The notes under the pieces were generated by a model, which saw only the letters and a list, made by a program, of their open reading frames with translations, ran no database searches and was not told the origin of the DNA. Source: Aliidiomarina minuta (GTDB lineage: Bacteria; Pseudomonadota; Gammaproteobacteria; Enterobacterales; Alteromonadaceae). Taken from it: DNA of 64,000 nt. Where the stretch lies: positions 682,001 to 746,000 of the forward strand of contig NZ_PIPL01000001.1 of NCBI RefSeq assembly GCF_003987145.1. Direction: 5' to 3'. Both the position numbers and the translations under genes were made by a program. The number at the start of each line of letters is the position of its first letter. The first letter of the stretch is position 1. Positions 52,856 through 61,152 of the stretch are shown here, piece after piece.

Positions 52856-53813
52856 TGGTAAATACTGATTCCAGGCTTAACCCTTGCTGACGCAGAGTTT
52901 CACGAAGCTTACGTAAAGCTTCAACCTGAATCTGGCGAACCCGCTCACGGGTCAAGCCAATTTCGCGGCCGACGTCTTCCAGTGTAGAGGGTTCATAACC
53001 AAGCAAACCGAAACGCCGTGCCAGTACTTCGCGCTGTTTTGCATTTAGCGTATCCAGCCATTCCAGGATATGCTCACGCATGTCATTATCCTGGATGTCC
53101 ATTTCCGGACCACCTCCTTTCTCATCGGCAATGATATCCAGCAAACCTTTTTCAGAGTCACCGCCAATAGGCGTATCGACCGATGAAATACGCTCATTAA
53201 GACGCAGCATTTTATTCACATCTTCTACTGGTTTTTCCAGTTTATGCGCAATATCCTCGGCCGTAGGTTCGTGATCCAGCTTATGTGCCAGCTCCCTTGC
53301 CGCGCGCAAATATACATTAAGTTCTTTAACTACATGAATGGGTAAACGAATGGTACGAGTCTGGTTCATAATGGCACGTTCTATAGTTTGACGTATCCAC
53401 CAGGTAGCGTAAGTTGAAAAGCGGAATCCGCGCTCGGGATCAAATTTTTCAACAGCGCGAATGAGTCCCAGATTGCCTTCTTCGATCAAGTCTAATAATG
53501 CAAGACCCCGGTTATTATAACGACGGGCGATTTTAACAACCAGGCGCAGGTTGCTCTCAATCATTCTTTTGCGCGATTTATCGCAACCTTTTAAGGCTTT
53601 ACGTGCAAAATAAACTTCTTCTTCTGCACTTAATAGTGGTGAGAAGCCAATTTCGCTTAAATACATCTGAGTCGCATCCAGCTTGCGACTTTGTTTGCTG
53701 GAGCTGGCCAAAGCATCATTCAACTCAGCGTCAACCTGAGCTTTTTCATCTCGCTCAGCACGCTCCTCATCTGTGGCAACATCATCCATCAAATTTTTAG
53801 TTTCTTCACGCAT
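52848..53813 (-). CDS. rpoS: RNA polymerase sigma factor RpoS
   Basis: The stationary-phase and general-stress sigma factor, 321 residues. Region 1.2 begins at DATQMYLSEIGFSPLLSAEEEVYFAR. Region 2 is IESNLRLVVKIARRYNNRGLALLDLIEEGNLGLIRAVEKFDPERGFRFSTYATWWIRQTIERAI. Region 3 follows, and region 4.2 ends with TLEDVGREIGLTRERVRQIQVEALRKLRE. GGAG lies upstream of the ATG. It follows nlpD after 35 bases; in relatives the main rpoS promoter lies inside nlpD. It is convergent with mutS, and a palindrome spans its stop. Confidence 0.98.
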   Translation of the reverse strand: MREETKNLMDDVATDEERAERDEKAQVDAELNDALASSSKQSRKLDATQMYLSEIGFSPLLSAEEEVYFARKALKGCDKSRKRMIESNLRLVVKIARRYNNRGLALLDLIEEGNLGLIRAVEKFDPERGFRFSTYATWWIRQTIERAIMNQTRTIRLPIHVVKELNVYLRAARELAHKLDHEPTAEDIAHKLEKPVEDVNKMLRLNERISSVDTPIGGDSEKGLLDIIADEKGGGPEMDIQDNDMREHILEWLDTLNAKQREVLARRFGLLGYEPSTLEDVGREIGLTRERVRQIQVEALRKLRETLRQQGLSLESVFTSG

Positions 53814-53848
53814 TTTCCGTTCTCCATATTTAGGCCGCTAACGCAGCT

Positions 53849-54709
53849 TTAGCGAGATCGGGGTAGATACCTCTCTGGATTAACCGAACTCCCCTGATAT
53901 CGAAGCTCAAATCTTAACCGTACGTTATCCGCTTCGGAATCACCCATAGTAGCTATTTTTTGACCCGCTTCTACGCTCTGTTGTTCCCGCACTAACAGTT
54001 CATCGTTATGTGCATAAGCGGTTATATAATCATCACTATGTTTCAGTATGATTAACCGCCCGAAACCGCGTAATGCGCTGCCAACATAAACTACCTTTCC
54101 TGCTGCCGCTGCTGTTACCGGGTCGCCTTTCTGTCCCGCAAAAACAAGCCCTTTCCGTCCGGGCTCGCTATCTGAAAATCGCTGTACAATACGACCTTGA
54201 GATGGCCAGAACCATTCTATTTTGCCGTTGCTGTTTGTACGTTGTTTTTCAGACTCTTGGTTTACGGACTCTGTTTCAACATACTCGCCATTAGTCTTAC
54301 TATCAATGGGGTCCTTTAGATCAGTTTTTTTCGAATTTTTATGTTCGATATTACTAACCTGTCTACTTTCTACCCCATTCAGGCCACTTTTGGGAGGGGT
54401 AACTGGTGTTTTAACGCTTTCTTTACGTATTCTTAGAACTTGGCCCGGAAAGATAGTATAGGGTTCAGAGAGGTTGTTGAGCCGTGCGATATCGCGCATA
54501 TCCATATTGGCGCGAAAAGCGATGGAGTATAGAGTTTCCCCCTGCTGCACTTGATAAGAGGCACTGGATAAAGAGCCCTGAGTGTAATCATAGACACTGC
54601 GCCCCTGATAGACGGACTCTACCGGTGCTGGCTCAGAGCGAGTGCTGCAAGCCGTTAATAAAAGTAAGAGAAGCACGCTACAAGTAGCCGGACTAAAATA
54701 AATACGCAT
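53849..54709 (-). CDS. nlpD: murein hydrolase activator NlpD (LysM/LytM lipoprotein)
   Basis: NlpD activates the amidase AmiC during cell separation. 286 residues: a lipobox (LLLLLTAC), a LysM domain (YQVQQGETLYSIAFRANMDMRDIARLNNL...GQVLRI), a low-complexity polar linker of about 60 residues rich in Lys, Ser and Asn, and a C-terminal LytM/M23 domain (GLVFAGQKGDPVTAAAAGKVVYVGSALRGFGRLIILKH). The domain is degenerate: the motif HFE of active enzymes reads RFELR, as expected of an activator. It is 4 bases from yqaA. Confidence 0.95.
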   Translation of the reverse strand: MRIYFSPATCSVLLLLLLTACSTRSEPAPVESVYQGRSVYDYTQGSLSSASYQVQQGETLYSIAFRANMDMRDIARLNNLSEPYTIFPGQVLRIRKESVKTPVTPPKSGLNGVESRQVSNIEHKNSKKTDLKDPIDSKTNGEYVETESVNQESEKQRTNSNGKIEWFWPSQGRIVQRFSDSEPGRKGLVFAGQKGDPVTAAAAGKVVYVGSALRGFGRLIILKHSDDYITAYAHNDELLVREQQSVEAGQKIATMGDSEADNVRLRFELRYQGSSVNPERYLPRSR

Positions 54710-54713
54710 AACG

Positions 54714-55292
54714 CTACCGTAGCAGTAAATAAGCGATCACAGCCAGAACCACAGTGACCCAACCTATAGTATCCAGGTGATTACGCAAATGCTTATCCAT
54801 CATAGGCCCACCAACACGCATCAACCAGGCCACCAGAAAGAAGCGCATGCCGCGGCTAATCAAAGCAGCCAGTACAAATGGCCAAAAGGCAACAGACATA
54901 ACACCTGCGGCAACGGTAAAGACTTTAAAAGGAATGGGCGAAAAGCCAGCCAGAAAAACCACCCAGAAGCCCCACTCCATAAACCATTGCTGCGCACGGT
55001 CAAAATGGCCCATATAGCCCAGACTTTCAAGCACAGGTTGCACCAACGGCTCATAAGCAATCTGCCCCAACCAATAACCAAGAATACCGCCCAGTACCGA
55101 AAAAATAGTTGCCAGCCAGGCGAAATAAAAAGCTTTTTTCGGTTGCGACAGGGCCATAGGGGCAAGCATTACGTCTACTGGAATAGGAAAAATCACAGAT
55201 TCAGCGAAACTCACTCCAGCGAGAATAGCCGGCGCACGGCGATGTTGTGACCAGATAAGAGCTTTATCATAAATAGGTGTAAATATTTTCAC
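54714..55292 (-). CDS. yqaA: YqaA family membrane protein (DedA/SNARE-associated)
   Basis: A 192-residue inner-membrane protein of the DedA-like VTT superfamily. Visible marks are FAESVIFPIPVDVMLAPMAL (the conserved F/E...PxP re-entrant segment), ATIFSVLGGILGYWLGQ, and GFSPIPFKVFTVAAGVMS. About five hydrophobic stretches are present. Family members are linked to phospholipid flipping or membrane-potential homeostasis; the role of this branch is unknown. It overlaps pcm by 4 bases and precedes nlpD, as in many gammaproteobacteria. Confidence 0.9.
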   Translation of the reverse strand: MKIFTPIYDKALIWSQHRRAPAILAGVSFAESVIFPIPVDVMLAPMALSQPKKAFYFAWLATIFSVLGGILGYWLGQIAYEPLVQPVLESLGYMGHFDRAQQWFMEWGFWVVFLAGFSPIPFKVFTVAAGVMSVAFWPFVLAALISRGMRFFLVAWLMRVGGPMMDKHLRNHLDTIGWVTVVLAVIAYLLLR

Positions 55293-55930
55293 TCTGTATC
55301 CCCGGCAATAAGCGGTACAAAACGGACATCTACCAACTCACGATAGCTAAAATCCTCCTGCTCACGTTCAATAACCAGCAATCGCTGACGTTCTTCACCA
55401 ATAGGAATAACCATCATACCGCCTTCCGGAGACAATTGACTGAGCAGGTTTTCAGGCACTTTTGCTGCAGCTGCAGTCACTATAATACCGTCAAATGGCG
55501 CTTTGCTGCGCCAGCCCTGCCAGCCATCTCCATGTTTCATTTTTACATTGTGCAGATCTAATTGCTTAAGGCGCCGTTTTGCCTGATATTGCAACTGGCT
55601 GATACGCTCAACAGAAAATACTTCATCCATAAGTTTGGCTAATATCGCAGTCTGGTAACCGGATCCCGTACCTATTTCCAATACCCGCCGACATTTCTTC
55701 TGCACCAGTAAACTAGTCATCAAAGCGACCATATAAGGCTGCGAAATAGTCTGGCCGTTCCCAATGGGCAAGGCCGTATTCTCATATGCCTTGTGAGCCA
55801 AAGACTCGGGCATAAACTGATGTCTCGGAGTATCTTTTATAACGTCCAGTACGCTAGGTTCAGTAATGCCCTGCTCCTGCAGCTGAGCAATCAAACGACG
55901 TATGACTCCCTGAAAATTTGTGACTATCAT
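55289..55930 (-). CDS. pcm: protein-L-isoaspartate O-methyltransferase
   Basis: Methylates L-isoaspartyl residues in damaged proteins with SAM, starting their repair. The 213-residue protein has the post-SAM loop region SQPYMVALMTSLLV, motif I VLEIGTGSGYQTAILAKL, FDGIIVTAAAAKVPENLLSQL, and MMVIPIGEE. The ATG at 55930 overlaps the surE stop (ATGA), a classic coupling; a TTG six codons upstream lies inside surE and is less likely. Confidence 0.96.
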   Translation of the reverse strand: MIVTNFQGVIRRLIAQLQEQGITEPSVLDVIKDTPRHQFMPESLAHKAYENTALPIGNGQTISQPYMVALMTSLLVQKKCRRVLEIGTGSGYQTAILAKLMDEVFSVERISQLQYQAKRRLKQLDLHNVKMKHGDGWQGWRSKAPFDGIIVTAAAAKVPENLLSQLSPEGGMMVIPIGEERQRLLVIEREQEDFSYRELVDVRFVPLIAGDTE

Positions 55931-56676
55931 AAATCTTGAGTTAACCAATCTGAGACATGTTGTTGTTGCGAACGAGCGGTCATATCAACCGTCAGTGGGG
56001 TTATCGAAACATAACCTTCCCGTATTGCAGCAAAGTCGGTATCTGGCCCATCGTCCTGATGATCACCCACTGGGCCGTACCAGAAAAGTTCGCGCCCACG
56101 CGGATCAGTATCCCTGAACATGCCTTTGGCCCGGTGTCTGCGCCCTAACCGAGTAATTCTCGTACCTTTAATGCCCTGCAGACTGCAATAAGGTACATTT
56201 ACATTCAGCACAAAATCGGCACTCAGTGGCTTTTGCTGCAAACGGACAATCAGATCGGCAACTATTTTTGCTGCTGTCTCATAATAATCATGACCATGTT
56301 CGCCCATAGAAACTGCTATCGCAGGTAAGCCCATGAAACGACCTTCGGTAGCCGCGGCTACCGTTCCTGAATAAAGTACGTCATCACCCATATTTGGGGC
56401 GTCATTAATGCCTGACACCACCAGATCCGGAATTTCTGCCAGCGGCGAATTGGTGCCCAGATGAACACAGTCAGTAGGTGTGCCATTCACCGAAATAAAA
56501 CCGTTTTCCAGCTGCTCTACCCGTAACGGATCATGCAAGGTCAATGAATTACTGGCACCGCTGCAATTGCGTTCCGGCGCGATTACCCGAACATCCGCAA
56601 TCTGAGACAGCTCTTTATACAAAGCCAGAATGCCTGGTGCACGCACACCATCGTCATTACTCAGTAATATTTTCAC
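55927..56676 (-). CDS. surE: 5'/3'-nucleotidase SurE
   Basis: SurE removes phosphate from nucleoside monophosphates and short polyphosphate and supports stationary-phase survival with Pcm. The 249-residue protein begins with GTG at 56676 (VKILLSNDDG, AGGAG 7 bases upstream), which places the metal-binding Asn-Asp-Asp-Gly in the usual position. Other marks are NCSGASNSLTL, GTPTDCVHLG and LVVSGINDAPNMGDDVLYSGTVAAA. The start lies inside the truD 3' end, with a 20-base overlap. Confidence 0.96.
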   Translation of the reverse strand: MKILLSNDDGVRAPGILALYKELSQIADVRVIAPERNCSGASNSLTLHDPLRVEQLENGFISVNGTPTDCVHLGTNSPLAEIPDLVVSGINDAPNMGDDVLYSGTVAAATEGRFMGLPAIAVSMGEHGHDYYETAAKIVADLIVRLQQKPLSADFVLNVNVPYCSLQGIKGTRITRLGRRHRAKGMFRDTDPRGRELFWYGPVGDHQDDGPDTDFAAIREGYVSITPLTVDMTARSQQQHVSDWLTQDL

Positions 56677-57715
56677 TCGCTTTCTCCTGTAACTCAGCAA
56701 CTTCACGTAATACGCTGGTTGCATACACTCCGGCCGGCAACCTCATATACACAATGCAGTCTTGTTCCAGCCATTGCCAGCTAAACGCCTGAGGGCGTAA
56801 TAACAAAGCCCGGCGTTCCTGTTTTAAACCGGCTTTCTCCAAGCCTTCGCGAAAATCCGCAAAGCCATCTAATAACTGACTTTCCAAGTCAGCGGCATCG
56901 CTTTGTGCAGGTGTGGCACCACGCCCCCATAAAGGACCCGACAATTCAACATCACCGCTGTTAAGCCGTTGCTCAGTGTCTTCCGCATTATCAGCATCGG
57001 CAATAAAATACGAGCGAGTACCGGATAACAACAAGGCATCACCGGCCAATAATCTATCCAGCCCATGCAATTGCATACGCTGGTTGAGGTAATGATTAAA
57101 CAGATAAGAGCGGGCACTGGATAACAATAAACTGCGCATATGGCGATCTTTAATGCGTCGCCCGGCGAACATCGCCTGAGCTTTGCTTAAATTGGCGCCG
57201 CCATGACCAAACCGTTGCACACCAAAATAGTTAGGTACACCCTTTTCCGCCACGCGCTGTAATGCCTGTTCCAGCGCTGCAGAATCACTGATATCGCGCA
57301 GACGTATAATAAAACGATTGCTGGCATGGGTGCCGCGACGTAATTTACGCCCCTGACGACTGATTTGCAGAATGCTGAATTCGTCGTTCTGCAAGTGGTT
57401 CCAATCGATCTCGGTGGTGGCTGGCAACTGCACTGAAAACCATTGCTCAGTCACCGCCTGGCGATCCTTCATGCCCGAGTAACTAACCTGCTTAATTGGC
57501 ACCTCTGCAAAACGTGCTAATTGGCGGGCGACAAACTCAGTATTGGCACCGCGCTTTTTTATATATAACCAATGGTGTTCTGCTTTTTGTTCCGCAGGCA
57601 GCTCAAAACCCAATTCTTCATATACCTGAAAATCTTCTGGTTGTGCTTTAAAAATCGCTGTAGCAGAAGGCGGTTTGCCGGCTTGATAGGCAAAATCTAA
57701 GGAAAAATCGCTCAT
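56657..57715 (-). CDS. truD: tRNA pseudouridine(13) synthase TruD
   Basis: Makes pseudouridine 13 in tRNA-Glu. The 352-residue protein shows KKRGANTEFVARQLA, the catalytic Asp in YSGMKDRQAVTEQWFSV, the TruD signature GVPNYFGVQRFGHGGANL, and SARSYLFNHYLNQRM. The insertion domain near residues 230-300 is shorter and more divergent. It overlaps ispF by 4 bases and surE by 20. Confidence 0.96.
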   Translation of the reverse strand: MSDFSLDFAYQAGKPPSATAIFKAQPEDFQVYEELGFELPAEQKAEHHWLYIKKRGANTEFVARQLARFAEVPIKQVSYSGMKDRQAVTEQWFSVQLPATTEIDWNHLQNDEFSILQISRQGRKLRRGTHASNRFIIRLRDISDSAALEQALQRVAEKGVPNYFGVQRFGHGGANLSKAQAMFAGRRIKDRHMRSLLLSSARSYLFNHYLNQRMQLHGLDRLLAGDALLLSGTRSYFIADADNAEDTEQRLNSGDVELSGPLWGRGATPAQSDAADLESQLLDGFADFREGLEKAGLKQERRALLLRPQAFSWQWLEQDCIVYMRLPAGVYATSVLREVAELQEKASENITE

Positions 57716-58188
57716 ACCTGAGGCTCCAGTAAAACCACTGCCATTGCCGCTATACCTTCTTTTCGTCCAGTAAAGCCCAATTGTTCAGTGGTGGTTGCTT
57801 TCATGCTTATACATTGTGTTTCTGCATCCAGTAAAGCCGCCACAGATTCACGAATAGCCAGATTGTAAGGGGCTAATTTAGGCGCTTCCGCCATCACCGT
57901 CATATCGGCATTGACCAGCTTATAACCGGCTTCGCGCACTTTGCGGTAAACCTGACGCAGCAATTCGCCGCTATCAGCACCGGCATAGGCCGCATCCGTA
58001 TCCGGAAATAATTGTCCGATGTCGCCGGCGGCAATCGCGCCCAGCAAGGCATCACACAGCGCGTGTAACAGGACGTCGCCATCGGAATGGGCAAGCAGCC
58101 CACGCTCATGAGGGATGCTTACACCGCCTAAATGCACGGGTCCTTCACCAGCAAACTTATGTACATCAAAACCCTGGCCTATACGCAT
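57712..58188 (-). CDS. ispF: 2-C-methyl-D-erythritol 2,4-cyclodiphosphate synthase
   Basis: The MEP-pathway step that cyclises CDP-methylerythritol 2-phosphate and releases CMP. The 158-residue protein has the zinc site GQGFDVHKF, HSDGDVLLHALCDALLGA with the second metal His, and GDIGQLFPDTDAAYAGADS. The KATTTEQLGFTGRKEGIAA tail is conserved. It abuts ispD (no gap) and overlaps truD by 4 bases. Confidence 0.98.
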   Translation of the reverse strand: MRIGQGFDVHKFAGEGPVHLGGVSIPHERGLLAHSDGDVLLHALCDALLGAIAAGDIGQLFPDTDAAYAGADSGELLRQVYRKVREAGYKLVNADMTVMAEAPKLAPYNLAIRESVAALLDAETQCISMKATTTEQLGFTGRKEGIAAMAVVLLEPQV

Positions 58189-58896
58189 TTATTGATTCTC
58201 CTGATGGCCGTTTTGCTGCAACAAACAGGCAGCCAAAGCCAGATCATCCGCTTGAGTGACTTTAATATTGTTGCTGGAACCTTTAACCAAAGCAGGCCTG
58301 AATCCTGCCCACTCCATCGCTGAAGCTTCATCTGTTATGTCTACACCCGCACTGTTCGCCGCCATTATCTGAGTGGCGAGCTCTGAAGCCATAAAAACCT
58401 GAGGTGTCAGTGCGTGCCATAAGTCGTTACGAGCTTCAGTACGTAGCACATAACCACCTTTTGCACGTTTCATGGTGTCACGCACCGGGGTCGCCAGAAT
58501 AGCCCCCTGTTTCGGGTCCTGTTGTGCCTGGTCCAGCAGTAACTTTAGGTCACCAGCTGATAAACAAGGTCGCGCAGCGTCATGAACCACTGCCATCACC
58601 TGATCTGAAGAAGACAGGCTGCATAAAGCATTAAGTACAGATTTACTGCGGCTGACGCCACCAGTTACGGTATAAATTCGGGGGTCCAGGGAGATAGCTA
58701 ACTGCTGAAAACGCTTATCCTCTGGATGTAGCGCTACTATTACTTTTTCAATGCGGGTCTCAGCCAGCAATGCCAGCAAACTGTATTCGATCATAGAGCG
58801 ACCGCCAAACTGCAAATACTGTTTAGGAAGTTCCAACTGCATGCGACTGCCAATGCCAGCTGCTGGCATAATTCCCACAAATGATAGCGAGGTCAT
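58189..58896 (-). CDS. ispD: 2-C-methyl-D-erythritol 4-phosphate cytidylyltransferase
   Basis: The MEP-pathway enzyme that couples CTP to methylerythritol 4-phosphate. The 235-residue nucleotidyltransferase has the CTP loop MPAAGIGSRMQLELPKQYL, VVHDAARPCLS with the metal Asp, and ILATPVRDTMKRA. Adjacent ispF supplies the later step; the intervening kinase IspE is elsewhere, as usual. It overlaps ftsB by one base. Confidence 0.97.
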   Translation of the reverse strand: MTSLSFVGIMPAAGIGSRMQLELPKQYLQFGGRSMIEYSLLALLAETRIEKVIVALHPEDKRFQQLAISLDPRIYTVTGGVSRSKSVLNALCSLSSSDQVMAVVHDAARPCLSAGDLKLLLDQAQQDPKQGAILATPVRDTMKRAKGGYVLRTEARNDLWHALTPQVFMASELATQIMAANSAGVDITDEASAMEWAGFRPALVKGSSNNIKVTQADDLALAACLLQQNGHQENQ

Positions 58897-59180
58897 TAGT
58901 TTTCCGTTTGAATTCTGACTAAGCGAAAGAAAGTTTCATTCTCTTTAATTAAACCCAGCTCATTACGAGCCCTTTCTTCCACAGCTTCCTGCGCGCTGCG
59001 TAAATCATTAATGTCCGCTTGTAAAAGCTGGTTACGTTGCGCCAGTTGTTCATTACTGGCTTCTTGCCGGGCGATATCTTCCTGCAATTGACGATAGTCG
59101 GCAATGCTATGTTCACCCATCCATAAACGGTATTGCAGGGCAAACATCAAACCTATCAGGCATAAGGTCAATAAACGCAT
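58896..59180 (-). CDS. ftsB: cell division protein FtsB
   Basis: A 94-residue bitopic divisome protein that joins FtsL and FtsQ. It has a short N-terminus, one transmembrane helix (LLTLCLIGLMFALQYRLWMG), and a periplasmic coiled coil (ADYRQLQEDIARQEASNEQLAQRNQLLQADINDLR) followed by EERARNELGLIKENETFFRLV. The length and the position upstream of ispD match E. coli (103 residues). Confidence 0.95.
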   Translation of the reverse strand: MRLLTLCLIGLMFALQYRLWMGEHSIADYRQLQEDIARQEASNEQLAQRNQLLQADINDLRSAQEAVEERARNELGLIKENETFFRLVRIQTEN

Positions 59181-59189
59181 CTGCTGTCC

Positions 59190-59816
59190 TCAATCAGGTA
59201 ACCATTGTACCGAGGTGAATTTAGGCCAACGCAGTGTTGCCGCCAGCAGAACCTCTCGTAAGTTTAACGTGCGCGGCGCAACACGGCCACTCACGGCCCA
59301 CTGATGGCCACAGCACGCTGCACTCATACTGGCCTTATCAGGCTTTAGCAGCAAACAGCTTTGCTGATTCTTAGCAATTGGCTGCCCCTGCCAGTCAAAC
59401 CAGCCGTACTGATTAACATGCACGCCCGCTTCGCTAATGCGATCAATGCTGTCGAGCATAACACTAACTATGCCCTGTTGCTCAGACTGAACTGGCACTA
59501 CTAATGCAAGCCGGGCATGCTTTTGCAGCCAGTTTTGCAGCCCTTGAGGATCATGTTTTGCCGCTGGCGGTTTAAGTTTCTGTTTGCTTTGCCAACTGGC
59601 ATTCTGAGTATCCAGCAGCAGAGGGGTCTGAATACGATTCAGCGCATGAGCGGCACGCTCAACATAGAAAGGCAGACTGGCCAGACGACGCTTTAAAAAC
59701 AATGCATTGTCTGGCCCTTCCCGGCTCAGGTGAAGCAGTTCCCTTTCATACAAAGCGATACATAACTCAGTGAACTGAGCCTGTTGCAGTGGCTGAAATA
59801 GCGTGGACTGATTCAC
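59190..59816 (-). CDS. conserved hypothetical protein between ftsB and eno
   Basis: 208 residues that I do not recognise. It has no signal peptide or transmembrane segment, a helical N-terminal half (FTELCIALYERELLHLSREG, YVERAAHALNRIQ), a basic polar middle (SKQKLKPPAAKHDPQ), and a mixed C-terminal half. That half contains LALVVPVQSEQQGIVSVMLDSIDRI, a lone Cys-Cys-Gly-His (SAACCGHQWAVSGRV), and a tryptophan-rich end. It is embedded in the housekeeping run with gaps of 9 and 18 bases to ftsB and eno and normal codon use, so it is a real, co-transcribed gene. A soluble cytoplasmic protein is likely; no function can be assigned. Confidence 0.8.
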   Translation of the reverse strand: MNQSTLFQPLQQAQFTELCIALYERELLHLSREGPDNALFLKRRLASLPFYVERAAHALNRIQTPLLLDTQNASWQSKQKLKPPAAKHDPQGLQNWLQKHARLALVVPVQSEQQGIVSVMLDSIDRISEAGVHVNQYGWFDWQGQPIAKNQQSCLLLKPDKASMSAACCGHQWAVSGRVAPRTLNLREVLLAATLRWPKFTSVQWLPD

Positions 59817-59834
59817 CTCGAAGCCCCGTTACAT

Positions 59835-61133
59835 TTACTGCGCTACCGCTTTTACTTCTTTGCGGCCGCGATAAAGAGCTGAGTCACCCAGTTCACCCTC
59901 GATACGCAGTAGCTGATTGTACTTGGCTACCCGATCGGAACGACACAGACTGCCGGTTTTAATCTGACCAGCACAGGTGCCTACCGCTAAGTCCGCAATA
60001 GTCGCATCTTCGGTTTCACCGGAACGGTGCGAGATAACCGCCGTAAAACCAGCATCCTGAGCCATGCGAATGGCATTCAGAGTTTCTGTCAGGCTACCTA
60101 TCTGGTTGAACTTAATTAAAATAGAGTTACCAATTTTTTCATCAATACCGCGCTGTAAAATAGCGGTGTTGGTAACGAAGAGATCATCGCCTACCAACTG
60201 GATCCGGTCGCCCAGCTTCTCAGTCAGGATTTTCCAACCGTCCCAGTCACTTTCGTCCAGGCCATCTTCAATAGAAATAATGGGATAACGATCGCAAAGG
60301 CCTGACAGGTAATCGGCAAACTCAGACGCGCTGTATTTTTTGCCTTCGCCTTTCAGGTTGTATTCGCCATTTTCATAGAACTCGGAGGCCGCGCAATCCA
60401 GTGCCAGTGTGACGTCGGTTCCCAGCTCATACCCGGAGTTTTTAACCGCTTCAGCAATGACTTCAAGGGCTTCTTCATTAGATGAAAGATCCGGTGCAAA
60501 ACCGCCTTCATCGCCTACCGAGGTGCTTAAACCGCGGGCTTTGAGTACCGCTTTCAGGGCATGGAAAATTTCCGCGCCCATGCGCAGGCCTTCCGCAAAT
60601 GTTTTAGCGCCTACCGGTTGGATCATGAATTCCTGGATATCAACATTATTATCGGCGTGTTCTCCGCCATTAATGATGTTCATCATAGGCAACGGCATGC
60701 TGAACTGGTCTGGTTGTTTATAAAGCTCTGCAATGTAGGCGTACAAAGGTTTTTGCTGGCTTTGTGCCGCGGCTTTAGCCACCGCCAATGACACTGCCAG
60801 AATCGCATTGGCACCCAGCTTTTCTTTATTCTCAGTACCATCCAGCTTGAGCATCATCTCATCAATGGCCTGCTGCTGATGCGCGTCCTGATCTTTTAAC
60901 GCCGCGGCGATGCTGCCATTAATGTTTTCTACCGCTTTTAAAACGCCTTTACCCAGATAACGTCCGGCATCCCCGTCACGCAGCTCCAGCGCTTCACGAC
61001 TACCTGTGGAAGCGCCACTTGGGGCGACGGCGCGGCCCATAGCACCGCAGTCCAGATGCACATCGGCTTCTACCGTAGGGTTACCCCGTGAGTCCATGAC
61101 TTCACGGCCTGTTACTTTTACAATTTTGCTCAT
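59835..61133 (-). CDS. eno: enolase
   Basis: Interconverts 2-phosphoglycerate and phosphoenolpyruvate in glycolysis and gluconeogenesis, and is also part of the RNA degradosome in many gammaproteobacteria. The 432-residue protein starts at MSKIVKVTGREVMDSRGNPTVE, with AGGA 7 bases upstream; 16 earlier in-frame codons are not conserved. Other marks are PSGASTGSREALELRD, the metal residues in LALDCAASEF, ISIEDGLDESDWDGW and LVGDDLFVTN, and SHRSGETEDATIADLAVG. The length equals E. coli enolase (432). It lies 19 bases after pyrG. Confidence 0.99.
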   Translation of the reverse strand: MSKIVKVTGREVMDSRGNPTVEADVHLDCGAMGRAVAPSGASTGSREALELRDGDAGRYLGKGVLKAVENINGSIAAALKDQDAHQQQAIDEMMLKLDGTENKEKLGANAILAVSLAVAKAAAQSQQKPLYAYIAELYKQPDQFSMPLPMMNIINGGEHADNNVDIQEFMIQPVGAKTFAEGLRMGAEIFHALKAVLKARGLSTSVGDEGGFAPDLSSNEEALEVIAEAVKNSGYELGTDVTLALDCAASEFYENGEYNLKGEGKKYSASEFADYLSGLCDRYPIISIEDGLDESDWDGWKILTEKLGDRIQLVGDDLFVTNTAILQRGIDEKIGNSILIKFNQIGSLTETLNAIRMAQDAGFTAVISHRSGETEDATIADLAVGTCAGQIKTGSLCRSDRVAKYNQLLRIEGELGDSALYRGRKEVKAVAQ

Positions 61134-61152
61134 TGCTGAATCCTGTATTGTA

